From: Wolfiporia cocos
Lineage: Eukaryota > Basidiomycota > Agaricomycetes > Polyporales > Phaeolaceae
Length of the DNA: 64,000 nucleotides
Direction: 5' to 3'
NCBI GenBank assembly: GCA_029448655.1
Contig: JACCLO010000012.1
Coordinates: 682,001-746,000, forward strand
The translations under genes and the position numbers were made by a program. The notes below the pieces were generated by a model. It was not told the DNA's origin and did not search any database. It saw nothing but the letters and a program-made list of their open reading frames with translations. Shown here one piece after another: positions 40,528 through 53,078 of this stretch. Numbering within the stretch: the stretch's first letter is position 1; the number at the start of each line of letters is the position of its first letter.

Positions 40528-42176
40528 ATGTCGGACATTCTGGTGCTGGGTGCCACAGGTGAGCACAACAAGTCTTTTCCGATGATGCACTTCTCAACCC
40601 CCTCGTAAGGATTCACTGGCCGGCTAGTGACGCGCTACCTCGCCAACCACCCGCAACGCTCCTCGTTCACACTCAGCATCGCAGGCCGTTCCGCGTCCAA
40701 GCTCGAGGAGCTCAAGCGCGAGCTGAAGATTGATGACAGCGTACGTACCGTCCAAGTCGACGTCACGCAGGCCGCGCAGGTGGAGGAGGTCGTGCGTGCC
40801 GTCAAGGTCGTCATCAACATAGTCGGGCCATATTGGCGCTGGGCTGAGCCGGTTATCAGGTACGTCGCTTCAGAATGCCTATGGTGCGTATCTGAGAGGC
40901 CGCACACAGGGCATGTGCGGTGCACGGTGTGCACTACGTGGATCTGTCAGCGGAGATGCCCATGACGCGCGCGATGATCCTCAAGTGCGTCAATTTGCTA
41001 CATGGGCGCACACATCCTCTTAACTACGTCGAGCAGATATGACTACATCGCAAACAAGACCGGCGCGCACATCGTGCCCGCATCGGGCTTCGACACCGTT
41101 CCGGCGGACCTGAATGTCTTCCTCGCGAACAAGACACTCAAAGCGGCCGCCGGTGCAGGTGCGGGACTCGCGCGCACGCTCGCCGTCTACCGCATCGAAG
41201 GCGGGATCTCTGGCGGCACACTCGACTCGATCCTCACCACGGTCAGCATCCCTGCTGCGCACCGCGACGAGGCGATGGGGGACTACGGGCTGAGTCCCGG
41301 TACGCCCCGCTATCCTCCTCCATTTCTCCTCCGTCCTGCTAATCTCGGGTCCCGGATTACGACGCGCAGGCATCAAAGGCATACCGAGCCCCCGCTCGCC
41401 GGTTTACTTCACCGTGCCCTACAGCAGGCCGCGCGAGTATGCGATGGAATGGATCATGGCGCGCATCAACATCCCGACTGTGCAGCGCTCGTGGGGCTTG
41501 CACGCGCTCGCCTCGCTGCAGCCCGACCGCGCAGAGGAGGCGTATGGGCCGCGGTTCACGTACCAGGAATGCATGACCCTCCCCGTGCCCGGGTTTCTGC
41601 CCGCAGTCATGCTCAATATCACGTGGTATGCACTAATTGCGTCGCTCGCGTATCTCGCGCCAGCGAGGTGGCTCGCGAAGAAGCTCATCCCGCCGTCGGG
41701 GTCGGGGCCGTCTGAAGAGTGCGTCGTTTGGCCTTGGCGTTGTCGCTGACGTCAGGCTTCGGTGACTGATGCTGGTGGTGTACCAGGGCGATGGAGAAAG
41801 GATTCATGGACATCACGACGTACGCTGAGACAGACGTCCCGGGTGTGACCGTCAAGAGTGTCGCCCGCGCTCGCGGAGACCCCGGATACATTCTTTCTTC
41901 CAGTGCGTCCCCCTTATCCTTCCTTGGTGTCAGTCAGATGCTGATCTCTGCGTGAACGGCACGCGCTCATTTGTAGTGTTGATCTCTGAGTCTGCACTTG
42001 CATTCTTGTTTGACGCGGACGAGATTCCTGCGAAGAAGCGCGGCGGGGGCGTGCACACGCCATCTACAGCCCTCGGCGAGGTTCTTGTGCGCCGTCTGAA
42101 GGACACTGGGCGGTTCGAGTTTGAGAGCAGTATTGTTGATGCGGATGAGGAGGCGGAGGGGCGGAAGACGAGGTGA
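40528..42176 (+). CDS. Saccharopine-dehydrogenase-like oxidoreductase (trans-acting enoyl reductase family)
   Basis: The first exon (40528-40558) and the second join as MSDILVLGATGFTGRLVTRYL, an N-terminal Rossmann fold with the GATGFTG loop. Next come AGRSASKLEELK, then VVINIVGPYW and the spliced block RACAVHGVHYVDLS, all hallmarks of the family. IVPASGFDTVPADL starts the second half. A hydrophobic stretch (LPAVMLNITWYALIASLAYLAP) near the middle of the C-terminal half suggests membrane contact, as in the lipid-droplet relatives. The end is LISESALAFLFDADE then a charged tail. About six introns are needed. Enzymes of this type are NAD(P)-dependent, with mostly unknown substrates; in mycobacteria one acts in lipid synthesis. 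It is not the lysine-pathway saccharopine dehydrogenase itself. Confidence 0.82.
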
Positions 42177-43664
42177 TGGTGCTTGTTAAGGTGAGTCTGC
42201 ACAGGTGTATTGTGAGGAGGGCGCTCATGTTAGCGGTTAGTGGCCGTCAGCTATGCTACAATCTCGCATGCTTTGTCAAAATTGAAGTCCGTATTGGATC
42301 GGAATAGTTATTGCGGACAATTACTTAGAATCGTTTTCAATTTCAATGCATTCTTTAATATGCATGTGGCCGCTTGGTCGTCTCGTTGCCCGAGAGCTTC
42401 CTAATTCGCGGAAGAAACGGCTAGTTGATCAAGGTCAGGATCTGCGATCAGATCGGCAGTAACCGAGCTTCACGGACACATTCCTCTTTGCTACAAAGTT
42501 GAAAGAGCTTCATTCGTTATTAGCCGTTGTAAGGACTTCCAAATCATTGTCGAAGCCCGTGCGAGCATGCACATGAAGTATGTCCATGTTTCAGCTTCAA
42601 ACATTGTCTAGTTAGTCACGACCGTGATTGCTAGCAGACTTGGTCAGAATCGCGAGGTCGACCTAAGACATTCCATATGAACCCAGCTGCACTAGTGCAA
42701 TTCCCCAGCACTCCTTGCTTCCGAACCTCCATCATGCCTGCTATCCGCACCCATACCACGCTCACATATTACGGTCATCATGCCTTTCCGCACCTCAACC
42801 TCAGTCAGTGCGTCTGCAAAGTCCATGGCCAACCACATTGGCTAGGAGAAGGCTGTCGTGGTCCCCACACTCGCACCCTCTCCCACCGCGGCCTCAGTCT
42901 CGGCTACACGCTCCTTCCCCTCGCCGCCGCCCAGCAGCGTTAGGATATCACCCACTGCGGGCTGGACGATCTTCCGTTCAAGAGCGACGACGGGATCTCC
43001 CTCCTGATCGCAAAGCCTGGCGAGAGACCAGTGCGAGTACCTAACGCTACTCCCGCTCGAGCTCGCTGCGCGTCGAGCGTACCAGTGCAGGCGGGTATGC
43101 GGCGGGTGCCCACCGGTCGGCGAAACGGCGAGCGGTGTGGGGACCTGGGGATCGGACGTCCGTTGAGTTTCTAGGCCTCGATGGGTGATCGGGACATCCC
43201 CCGGGGATGAACCGCTACGTTCTATGCAATGTGTGTGGCGTTGATCTCGCATACGCATATACCCTCCATTATACTCGGCTGAAATTCAAAAGCCAAAAAA
43301 TATCCCTTCTGCTTATTCTCTGCTCCGAAGACATTCGTTTGTACTATATGCCGACCCCGCGAACTCCCACAGCTAGATAGGCCCGCCGTGAATCGAAGCA
43401 TATGGTGTGCAGCGCAACCGAAGGTTCAGGGCTCGGAAAGCGCCCGCCGCCAGGAGATCAGGTATCGCTGACGGAGCAGTTGTGGCGTCGGGCAAGGGAG
43501 TCGTGAACCCGAATCACAACTGCATCCTGATGTCGCCTCTATACGCGACTATCTCCGATATGTACATCTGCTGATACATCTTCTCTCTGTGAGGCTGTTG
43601 AAGCAGGACACGCGACTTCAAAGTTTCGCCACTCTCGGGCCTGGGATCTAATCTGCAAAGTTAA
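42177..43664. other. Intergenic region
   Basis: Several short ORFs (42677-43258, both strands) with Pro/Ser-rich translation but no recognisable family. Nothing else seen. Confidence 0.35.
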
Positions 43665-44185
43665 CTACATGTCAGCGAGGCCGAGTGAGGGCCCGATCGG
43701 GCCGATGAGCTCGACCTCCCTGACGGGAGGCAGACACCATTCCTCAATTCCTTTCTATCGATCTAAATTGTTCATAACTAAAGATGCTGGATATGAGATA
43801 GATGTCTCGCCGCCACTCGCGTTTCACTGTCTCAGGACCAAATGATAGCTCGCATGAAACCAACAAGCCCATTATACGCTCCCATTCACTCCCAGATCTC
43901 CATCGACCCGCCGAAAATAAGCCCCGGAACGGAGTCGCGCCGAATTGGCGTCAGTGAGAGAGAGTACAGAGGATGGCCGACGGGAGGAGGCGCGGGAACC
44001 GAGAATAGGCCACTCTCGCTGTGGCGCACAATCAGCAGCTCTGGAACATAGGGCTCTAGCGACCGATCACTTGAGAATTGGTCCCATTGTGAGGGTGCGA
44101 GAAACTTCGACCAGTAACTTAACTTACGCGCCAATCCCGGGCGCCGCAGAGATGGGATGCCCAGCATCAGACAGTGTCCCATCAC
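43665..44185 (-). pseudogene. Unrecognised minus-strand gene or remnant
   Basis: Two protein-like pieces lie in line. The upstream ORF (44185 to 43886) contains LEPYVPELLIVRHSESG and PVGHPLYSLSLTPIRR. A downstream piece ends EVELIGPIGPSLGLADM followed by TAG at 43665-43667. Composition is protein-like, but I could not find splice sites that join the pieces in frame, and I know no matching family. It may be a real small gene with unusual introns or a relic. Confidence 0.25.
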
Positions 44186-45152
44186 GGTGCTTGGCTACGC
44201 GGGATTTGCCGACCCCCTACGGTTAATAGTATCGACATTCACGTCCGCTCGAACCCTCAAGTGACTTCCTCCATCCCCAGCTGATTAGCTAATGGCATCT
44301 GTGCCTGTGGCTAATCAACTAGCCCAGGACAAGAAGACACAGTGAGTGATCAGAGTCGATTGACAGCTGATAGAAGCGCTTGACAGAATTGTTTCAAACT
44401 ATTGCGGGTTTTCTCGGTGACCTTTCGACTATGGTGCCGGCGCCCTAGTCACCGCTACTTTTGTACAGTGGCCAAAATCCTCGGGTCAACTTCGCGTTAA
44501 CCCTAAAGCAAGGTTTATATGGGCGCCGGTACTTTCTGTGCCCTGATACCGAACACTTTGGGTATGGCACAGCCCGGAGATGCGAAATTTGAATGCTCGT
44601 AGTGATGTAGATACAGGGCAGGCACAATATTAATGTATCTACCAGTTCACTACATCCCATGCTTGAATAAGACACAGAAAGCATGCGAAGCCAATGCTGC
44701 TCAGTGCTGGGAAGTGGCAATTCCATGCATCACAGCAAAGATTTGTAAACAAGAAGGCTATTCAACTGACGAATCTCCTGCTCAATTATATCAATCTTCC
44801 CAGAGGAATACAACCAAACATTTGGGTTGATGAGCTGCAAATGCCAAATCGTGGGGAATGTGACCTGGATGCAACTGGTTGCTGCACCTGTTGAATGTGT
44901 ACTTGAAAATCAGCCAGATTCAAAGAACAGAAACCTCCTGTTCAGGGTCATTGAGGATGCAGGCCACATGTATATTTTGCCCAAATATCACTGAGCTGAA
45001 CAGTTTCATCACATTTTTCTAGAGTGCTGTCATGAAACCCCTTTGTGTTTACTATGATAATATATTTCCAACATTACAAGCCAAATGCATTAGCGTTGAT
45101 GAGGATGTTGATGTGAGCTTGTCGGTACAAGTCTCACTACCCATCAGCTTGA
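44186..45152. other. Intergenic region
   Basis: Short overlapping ORFs at 44633-44894 in two frames, no recognised domain. No other feature. Confidence 0.35.
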
Positions 45153-45157
45153 CTATA

Positions 45158-45530
45158 TGTCACAAGCCGATTTCTTTTGCCTAGCTAGTGACTAGAGCCA
45201 GAACCCTTATCTTATCTAAGCGTGCGACTAGCAGTCACGTGCAAGACCCCGAACACCCTATCATGTGTTGTCAGACCCCCGGACACTCTGTGCCGTGTAC
45301 CTACACCCATTATAGGGTTACCTACATTATCTCGGACTATCAGCTTACGTAATAACTATACAGTAGCCAAACATGTACAAACAGTAGAATAGCATATATA
45401 CTGGCCGACGAGCAGGGTAGCACCCCAGACTCGTCTTGGCCTTATACGCCTTGAGTAGCCTCAGATCAGGAATACGCCTTTGTGCGAGTTCTATTCCCCT
45501 GAGTAGTTGCTTGAAGTGTTGCTTGTGTCA
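45158..45530 (+). mobile_element. Solo LTR of the intact Ty3 element's family
   Basis: 373 bp, TGTCACAAGCC...GCTTGTGTCA, with CTATA duplications at 45153-45157 and 45531-45535. It differs from the intact element's LTRs at many positions, so it is an older insertion. TATATA, the hairpin arms (45403-45412 and 45430-45441) and the predicted transcript start AGACTCGTCTT are preserved. Confidence 0.95.
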
Positions 45531-45794
45531 CTATATACCATATTTGGAGTAGTCAAACGAGTATGGTTATCATTACTTTCCATATAAGGTATTGCTTTCC
45601 CACCCTGGCCAAATCCGGACATAGAAATTTCTCAACTTTGATTTTCAAACAAATCCGCCTAGCCATTTTGTTCCTACCTTCAATTAGGCTAGACCGGTTA
45701 TCTCTAGGCGCCAGTTTGAGCAAGCAGTAAGACTTGTACAAAAGTAGCGGTGACTAGGGCGCCGACACCATAGCTGTTACTAACCGCCATGTTT

Positions 45795-47250
45795 TTTCAG
45801 CCCTGTACATATTCGACTACGTAATTACTTTCAACAGAGAGGTGCACTTGGTCTGGAGTCGCAAAGCTTCAGGATCAAGCATCCTGTTTCTCTTATTTAG
45901 ATACTTGACACTGGCATGGATCACAATGTACACTAACACTTCTACAGCTTGCAAGGTATGTGAAGTCATCATAATTCGTCGGAACTGCAAGAGTGATGTA
46001 GCAAGTTCCTTAGAGGTCCACCAGACGATTTTGATATTAACGCTCTACTGAATGCTTGTAGTGTCTATACCATATATCAAGTCAATAATGGGATTGATAT
46101 TCTTCTTTCCATTATCTGTACAGGTGATGATCACTCATCATTGTACGAGAGAGCAAATTTCTGACGGTGTTTTACGCTAGCATTCATTGCGCTTCATGTG
46201 TACGGAATAACTGGTGGAAGCCCGAAAGTGCCTTTGGTTGTGCTTTTTATTGGTCTGGTGCCGCCAGCTCTGGATTAAGTGAGATCCTCACTACGTTTTT
46301 CTCTTTCCTTTACTAAATATCTTCTCTACAGCTCAACGCGATCGAAACGGTGCTTCTTCTGGTTCCCAAACAGAATTGTGGAAGCGGAGTTGTTGACAAA
46401 GAACCTCTATCACTGGATAATAAGTACGTCTTTATCTCCTGTATTCTATTCCTCGTCGCTGACATTTCAACACAAAAGATGTAGGTCCTTTCTTGTAATA
46501 TCAAATTCGTTTTGCGTGATCGAAGACTGCCACAGTAACAATTATATTGTCAATATGTTCAATCCTAGATGATGGACTGGTCTTCCATTGTAACATGGTA
46601 TACAACTCATGGCCTCAACAAAGCAGCAAGGCAAGCAGGGGTAGAAATCTCACTCGTCAGGCTGTTGTTAAGAAATGGTAAGGCATGGTTAAAAGAATTG
46701 TTTTCGAGTATGGAATTTCTAAATCCTGTAATCATATTAAGGGACCATTTACTTTGTGTGAGATCGTGAATTCAGTACCGTATTATGCTGAGACTTCTCA
46801 CTAATGCTCTGGAAGCTCCCTGCTCTCGGTGAACATCGTCAATGCAGCTTGCTGGGCGACTAATGCGAGTATTCGTTAGCATATGCTGGAATTCATCTGA
46901 CATGTGCTTTCAACAACTTACAGACTTTTGATGGATTGAGTTTGTTTATCCCCGTGTGTGTATCACTGTACCACACACAATTCGCGCTTCCTCACCGTAT
47001 AGGATGTAGAATAACATCAATCCTGCTGTCTCATCTCTACTTCAATCTCCGTCAAGTCAACACTTGCGTTGGTGATGTTTTGAATATTTCCAGTGTCAGA
47101 TTCGACTCGAACATTGTTGGGCCTCTCTAGAAGACGGCTTTGTAGATTTTGAAGATAATGATTGCAAAGGTGTTGACCTAGAGAGCATGACAGATGCAGA
47201 GATGCGATGGTCTGAAATCGACAATGGCAGCATTAGCAGCCTATGACGAT
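45795..47250 (+). pseudogene. DUF6533 multi-pass membrane protein gene, probably decayed
   Basis: Exon pieces follow the order of the basidiomycete DUF6533 family. ALYIFDYVITFNREVHLVWSRK starts after a TTTTTTCAG acceptor (first transmembrane helix; quoted in part), then ILFLLFRYLTLAWI, HVYGITGG...VPLVVLFIGLVPPALD, then TWYTTHGLNKAARQAGVEISL with LVRLLLRNG, and a late ILLSHLYFNLRQVN. The C-terminal acidic tail (EDGFVDFEDNDCKG, ending at TGA near 47247) is out of frame with the preceding exon by an offset I could not resolve by splicing. The expected helix after LLLRNG is also not open. Function of the family is unknown; seven-helix topology is typical. Confidence 0.45.
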
Positions 47251-48056
47251 GTCATGTAGCATACGGTATCTAGTGAAGGCGTCTGCTTTCCTCTCGGACT
47301 TGAATTCGTTAGATGTCGGTTCATTCGACGTGTAGACTAATGAAGTACATATCACTAAATGAGATAGATCAAGTATCTTTTGGGCAATTATACCTCTAAT
47401 TCATACAAAGCTATATCTACGTCGTCCACTCTCCTGTCATCACAAAAGTCATAACTTACTATCAGCCCTCGCTGACTTTGAGTCAGAATAGTACGATAGA
47501 CCGAGGAGTGGCTTGAATACGCTTGATGACACCCTAACTCGATGTGATTTCCGTTACATTTTCGCTGCATCAATATGCTACGGAACATCTTGACATGGAA
47601 TGGCTGTGGATGTGGATGTTGATAACAACCGAGTTTCGTACTCGCCAAATTGCAGGTACGAATCGAGGACTACAGTCAGACAAGCAATCGAGTCTCACAG
47701 CAGTATCATGCTTGAATATTTGGACTTCACTGCAGAAAAATCTTGAAGAGTGAGATCAGCAAGAAAGCTCACCGGCGGGAGGTGTCTCGTATGTTGTTAT
47801 GATTTCATGAGGGGGTTCGCCAATATGATTTTGTGATTCAAACGACTCACTGACACGATGAGGACAAGAGCAACTACTTTACCGATCGAGCATAAGGGAG
47901 ATCTCACTATAGCGACGAATCGCAATCAGATTATGAGCTTCAATGACAGGTTCGGATGAAGTTCGTCAACGACATCTTATGGGGAATTAAGTGTGAATGA
48001 TAGCCTGCTGTTGGCACAAGCTACTCGCTCACGGGGGAATCTCGACTTTCTGTTCA
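47251..48056. other. Intergenic region
   Basis: Lies between the 3' ends of the DUF6533 remnant and F-box paralogue 2. No feature recognised. Confidence 0.4.
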
Positions 48057-50383
48057 CTATTCATAGGGGTTGAAGTCGATGCAACACACTACGTGACCAT
48101 CTGCCAAGTTTATAATCAGCGTATTCTTGACATGTATAATAGAGCACCTACTCGTTTTAGCATGCATCAAGAGATCGAACAACATGGGAAGGTCAGGATT
48201 ATTCAAGTCTACCCACTCGTCGTGGTCATCGTTGCCAAGTACTTCCTCGTCCTCTTCGTCCTCGTCCTCATCGTCCTCATCGTCCTCATCGTTTTCTTCT
48301 TCGTCCTCCTCCTCATCATAATCATAACCATAATCGCCATCATCATAAGCAAAGTCATCCCAGACTAGGGATGGTGCAGCCCTTCGGCTGTTTGACCGCG
48401 CAGTTCCCACCCGATCCACGTTCGCAGCGCTCCGCGACCGATTCGTAGTTTGCGCCGCCGAGTCGACACCGTAGTCGTACGTGCGCCTCGTGCTATTGCG
48501 AGGTGGAAGATGGTGGCGGTCCCACGTCATGTACAGTCGGGTGGCCGTCAATTGCAGGCATGACACGCTGGCCAGGGCTGTGCGCTCGCTGAAGAACGGA
48601 ATATACGATGCGGCGAGATGTGCGAAAGAGATCTCCTGTGGAAATGAGGCATACCCGTCGATGATTCCGAGGGACGTATTGCGCCCTCGCTGGTGAACTT
48701 CAGGGTCAAAGAGCCCGCATCCTGCCGCATCCAGGGTAATGATATACACACCCGATGTCTGACACCACTTATATATAAGTCAAAGTCGATGTTATTGTAA
48801 ATTTACATACCGTGACTGCGCTAACCCTCCCGCACTCGAATGCGAGATAGATAGACTCGGCACGTGGGGACGAAATCGAGAAAGGCGCCAGGCGGATCTC
48901 GAGCGCGGCGTCAGTATACGTGACCTGTCCTTTTGCAACACGCTCAAAGTCGCGCAGAACAATCAGCCTATTGTCGACGGTCAATGCGGCAATGTCTCGC
49001 CCGGAGCGTGACACATGAACTGTCAGTGACTTCAGCAATGGAGTGGAATGTTGAAGAAGGTAACTGACTCGCTAAGAGAGGCAATTTAGGCGGTTTCAAG
49101 GGCCCGTTTGAATTAACAGTGTGTGCCCTCATGGGCACGACAAGCTCGCCAAAACTCTTGAATCCAGTAGGTTCTAAGCAAACTTTCCATCTTGAAGAGA
49201 GAGTCTCCGTTGCGGGGATTCGTAGAATGAGCGAGTTATCCGCTCGTCTGAAGATCCACGTCTCCTGCCCTCCACACAAGAAGACATGTTCCTCGCTCAC
49301 GTCAATGTAGAGAATATCACCCAGCACGCCCCCATCTCCCTGGAATTGTCCCAAATTCGGTATGGTCTGCACGAGTGTAGCGGACGGGATATCCCACAGA
49401 AAGATGTTCATTTCGGACGCTGCGGCAAGCGTAGGGTACGCAAACCGATACACGAACGTCGTCTCTGGTATGACGAAGAGTGCCCAAGGCTTGAAGCGCC
49501 CTCGCCTGACACGTTCCCCGCGCGGGATCACGGATGCAGCTCGCTGAAGGTTATCAGGGCGGTTCGTCGCGGGCAGCGGGAAGAGGTCAAACTCTTCCAC
49601 ATGACGCCAGACCTCTTTGTGGCCGTCGTAACGGTCAAAGATCATGAAGCCATCTTCGTATTCCAAGTGCGCAAATCTGCGGACATACGACTAATACAGG
49701 TGAATTAGGCAATGAGATGTAAACTGATGGCAGTTGGTAACTCAGCCTACCTTGGGCAGCCCCCAGAGACGTTCTCCTGTTTGCATGTCAACGACATTGA
49801 GGCCCCCATTTCCATGCGTGGTAATGAGCAGACCACGGTCTTCGTCGACTTTAAGGCGGTGCACATCACGCTGTGATTCCAGATATGTATCTGTCGTTAC
49901 CAAGCCTTGACCTGCCCAATTTCGGTGTAATTGAAAGCACATATGACCTGGATAACATATTAGCCTGCGTAGAGACTTGCCTCGGGAGGACAGAGATCTC
50001 GAACAAGAATCAGTGACTGAAGTGCACAGTTCCGCCGAATCAATTGTGGAGTCGAATAGGTGTCAGGGCTTCGCAACATATTGACCGATGCAATGCAGAT
50101 ATATAATCTCGTCGACATTAGAATACTTACAGAGTTCCTTCCAGCTTTCTACATGATGCGTGAAACGCATCTCCTTTGTGAATACGACATCCGACAGTCG
50201 CTCCTCCTCGGCTCGCACGAAGCCATGTCGTACCGCGGCGGCTTGGTACACAGCTGATTCGTTCGCTTCAATGAGCGAGTTCCAAAAACGAGACGTGAGC
50301 CGCAATGCACAGATGGATTGCAGGGGGAGATCCCGCAAGATCCGGATAATAAGCTCGACAGGCACGGCGTCGAACGGGTTCAT
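48057..50383 (-). CDS. F-box protein, paralogue 2 (inverted relative to paralogue 1)
   Basis: Starts at Met 50383 (MNPFDAVPVELIIRILRDLP), preferred over the upstream in-frame Met because it aligns with paralogue 1. Exon order and intron positions match paralogue 1: F-box, CFQLHRNWAGQG, HLEYEDGFMIFDRYDG, PTLAAASEMNIFLWDIPSA, HVSRSGRDIAAL, GVYIITLDAAGCGLFDP, acidic loop and the end DGHVVCCIDFNPYE. The acidic loop (about 48240-48310) is an Asp/Glu run from CTC/ATC-type trinucleotide repeats and is longer than in paralogue 1. Intron 2 uses a normal GT donor. It should act as an SCF substrate adaptor like its partner, and the sequence divergence suggests a different target. The two genes face each other across about 11 kb. 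Confidence 0.8.
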
Positions 50384-51602
50384 TGTGATGTTAATCAAGG
50401 GGTGTCGATATTGGGTCACAGACTCCTAGCGTCGTGATGGCAAGGCGACAGACCACAGCCCTAGGCCGAAGATCCCCAAGGGCAACTAGCAGGTGTGCTA
50501 GAGGGTACTTAGGGATAACCTGCCAACGCGAGGCTGAGGACTGAGGAGCCCGAGTCGTCACACCGCCCTATTTAACAGCGTATGTATGTACATGCTAAAT
50601 ACGAGTAAACCAAGGTAAATAATTAGATTTGGCCTCCAGTGGGAGGTGATGCATATGCAATGTTAAAGCAGCAGAACAGAGAGCACTATCAGGCAAATGA
50701 GCGTACAAGAGAGCATTGGTGTAGGATGGTGTGAAGTCCTCTGGTAGTCCTCGATGAGTACAGCTTCAACATAGCGAACGTGAAGAAGACTCGGAGCTCG
50801 CTGACCTCAGATGACTTTGTCATACTGAAATCTTGAGGGTCAGAAATATTCGAGTAAGCATTTGGTACTTGTGACACGCCGCCTGCTGTAATGAACAGAG
50901 AGGAGCGATATCTGACCGGAGTAGGATGCAGGAGACATTTCGCCACTACGTTCTGGTTGAGCAAGGTAACAGTAACGAATAATTACCATGCGTTGAGACG
51001 AGAAAGTTACGGTTACGCCGCAGCATCATATCCCTTCATTCCTGCGATTGATTGAGCTCATATAAATTACCGTATAAATTATTGCTGGTGCGTGGCTGCC
51101 CAGCCCTGGGCTTGTTTATCTTCAACCCTGCGAACGATCAAAGGTATATTGTGATGTTGTGTCTTGGTACAATCGACCTGTGCAGTGCCCGGAACCACGA
51201 AGATTTTGAATAACAGAAACAGTCTCATAAGCACTTTATTCAAGCTTGGCCTGATACGGTTCAGATGACGTCGCTATTCTCGCTCCAAGCAGAGAAAGTG
51301 TTGGAACAATACTAGGAGGACTTGTTAACACATCTGAGAGCTGTCCAACACGCAATCACTGAACAAGCAGCATCACAAGTCTGTTTGTGTAGATGATAGT
51401 AGAGTTAGAAGATGTTAACGTTGACGATACCGAGACTGCTGGTATTGATTGGACAATCTGAGATCTACAGCCGCGGCGACATGCATTCAGGCGCTTAGTC
51501 CACTCTGTGGCTCACCGCCATCCTGCGTTAGTACCCATCGCCGTCGACCGTGCGACTTGTAACTGCTCAGTTCTGGGGTGGAGCTTTGTCTACGAATACA
51601 CA
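50384..51602. other. Intergenic region between divergent genes
   Basis: Must contain promoters for F-box paralogue 2 and the SR-rich gene. A minus ORF at 50689-50964 has no recognised similarity. No repeat seen. Confidence 0.45.
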
Positions 51603-52837
51603 ATGTCCAGCAAGGCAGATGAATACAGCAAGAGAGGGCGAAGTCGAAGCAGAGAGCGGGGACCACGGGACGAGAGGAGGGATCGTTCGCGGGAGGCATA
51701 TAGCCGGAGATCAAGGTCGAGAGAGCAGGACAGGGAAAAGGACAGGCAAAGGAGAGGCGGCGGCGACCGCCGGCGCGGATCCCATTCGCACTCTCGGAGT
51801 CGCAGTCCGCCGCGGCGGCACAGACATTCAAGGTCGCGCTCGCGCTCGCATTCAAGAACTCGGGATGACCGGAAGAGCAAAAGAGATCATGATGGGCGCA
51901 GACGCAGATACTCGAGCTCGCGGTCTCGTTCGCCACGCGGTGACAAGGAGAGACGCCGAGACCGCTCGAGGGAAAGGCGGAAGCACTCTCGCTCTCGCTC
52001 GCGGTCGGTGTCAAGCAGCGCGTCGGACTCATCAGACCGCCGGCGTCATAAGCGTAAGAAGGAGAAGAAATCACGAAAGCATGAGGATAAGAAGAAGGAC
52101 AAGAAGGACAAAAAGGTATGCGTCCTAATCTATCAGTGAACTATCCCGAGCTCACTGCGCAAATAGAAGAAGATCAACGCTGCGAGTCATCAGTGGGGTA
52201 AATACGGTATCATCAACGAGAGCGAGTACGTGTTGTAGTCGTTTCTCGGACTACTCGCACGTTGACTTACGCCCGTCTCGTAGTCTATTCACGAAGGAGC
52301 AAGAATTCCGCGCGTGGCTCGTCGAGGAACGCAAGATCAACCCCGAGACGATCTCGAAGGAGCAGACAAAGCGCGAGTTCGCGCGCTTCGTCGAGGACTA
52401 TAACACCGCGACGCTCCCCCATGAGAAATTCTACCACATGGAAGCGTACGAACGGCGCATGAATGCACTCCGTGCTGGCGAGTTTGTGCCTCCCCCGGAT
52501 GATGCGTACGACCCCGACGCGGATCTTCGCGCGCTCCAGAGTTCGCATCGCCGCCGCGCCATCGAGCGCGAGACATACATGAGCAAGGAACAGCTGCAGG
52601 AGCTGCGAAAGGTCCAGAATGAGCGCATTGAGGTGCGTCGTGTCTTCCTTACTACGATAACAATCATGTCTATCGGCGATGTATGGATCGCCGACGCTGC
52701 ATCGATCACTTGTCTTGTACCGTGTCGTTCTCCGATAAATCTCATGCATTTCGTAGGCTGGAAAAATGAAGCTCCTTGGTATGGACATCAAGCAGAACAT
52801 GGGTGTTCGCATGGATGGCAGCATGTTCGATGGCTAG
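51603..52837 (+). CDS. SR-rich nuclear protein, splicing-factor type
   Basis: Start at 51603 (MSSKADEYSKRGRSRSRE), chosen because the Arg/Ser domain begins there; the upstream in-frame Met adds an unconserved leader. The first about 180 residues are RS dipeptides followed by Lys-rich HKRKKEKKSRKHEDKKK. Three introns then join to HQWGKYGIINESD, LFTKEQEFRAWLVEERKINPE, FVEDYNTATLPHEKFYHMEAY (quoted in parts) and the last exon AGKMKLLGMDIKQNMGV, ending at 52837. The WGKYGII...EFRAWL...DYNTATLPHEKFY block is a conserved eukaryotic motif found in proteins annotated as Arg/Ser-rich splicing proteins. A role in pre-mRNA processing is inferred. It converges on Uso1, with 241 bp between the coding ends. 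Confidence 0.75.
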
Positions 52838-53078
52838 ACATCTTTCCTGGCAAGTACTGTTACAGGTTATCAGCTGTATTATTAGGATCACGCCCGTCTT
52901 GATATTTCTGTCCCTTGCGATCCATGCATCTCATGAGCATCTTCGGATGCATCGCTTCCTAACACACACGTTAACCGCCAATACTATGATATATACTCAC
53001 GATAGTCCGATGCGAATAGTCATAAAGTACCAATTTGAGCTCTCTCTTGGGTCGGAGCCTCAGCCATGCATGGATCAA

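Noticed and set aside
48240..48310. Plus-strand Ser- and Val/Leu/Ile-rich ORFs
   Set aside because: They are antisense readings of the trinucleotide repeats that encode the acidic loop of F-box paralogue 2.
51590..52074. Overlapping long ORFs opposite or out of phase with the SR-rich gene
   Set aside because: Repetitive Arg/Ser codons keep several frames open; only the RS frame joins to the conserved downstream exons.
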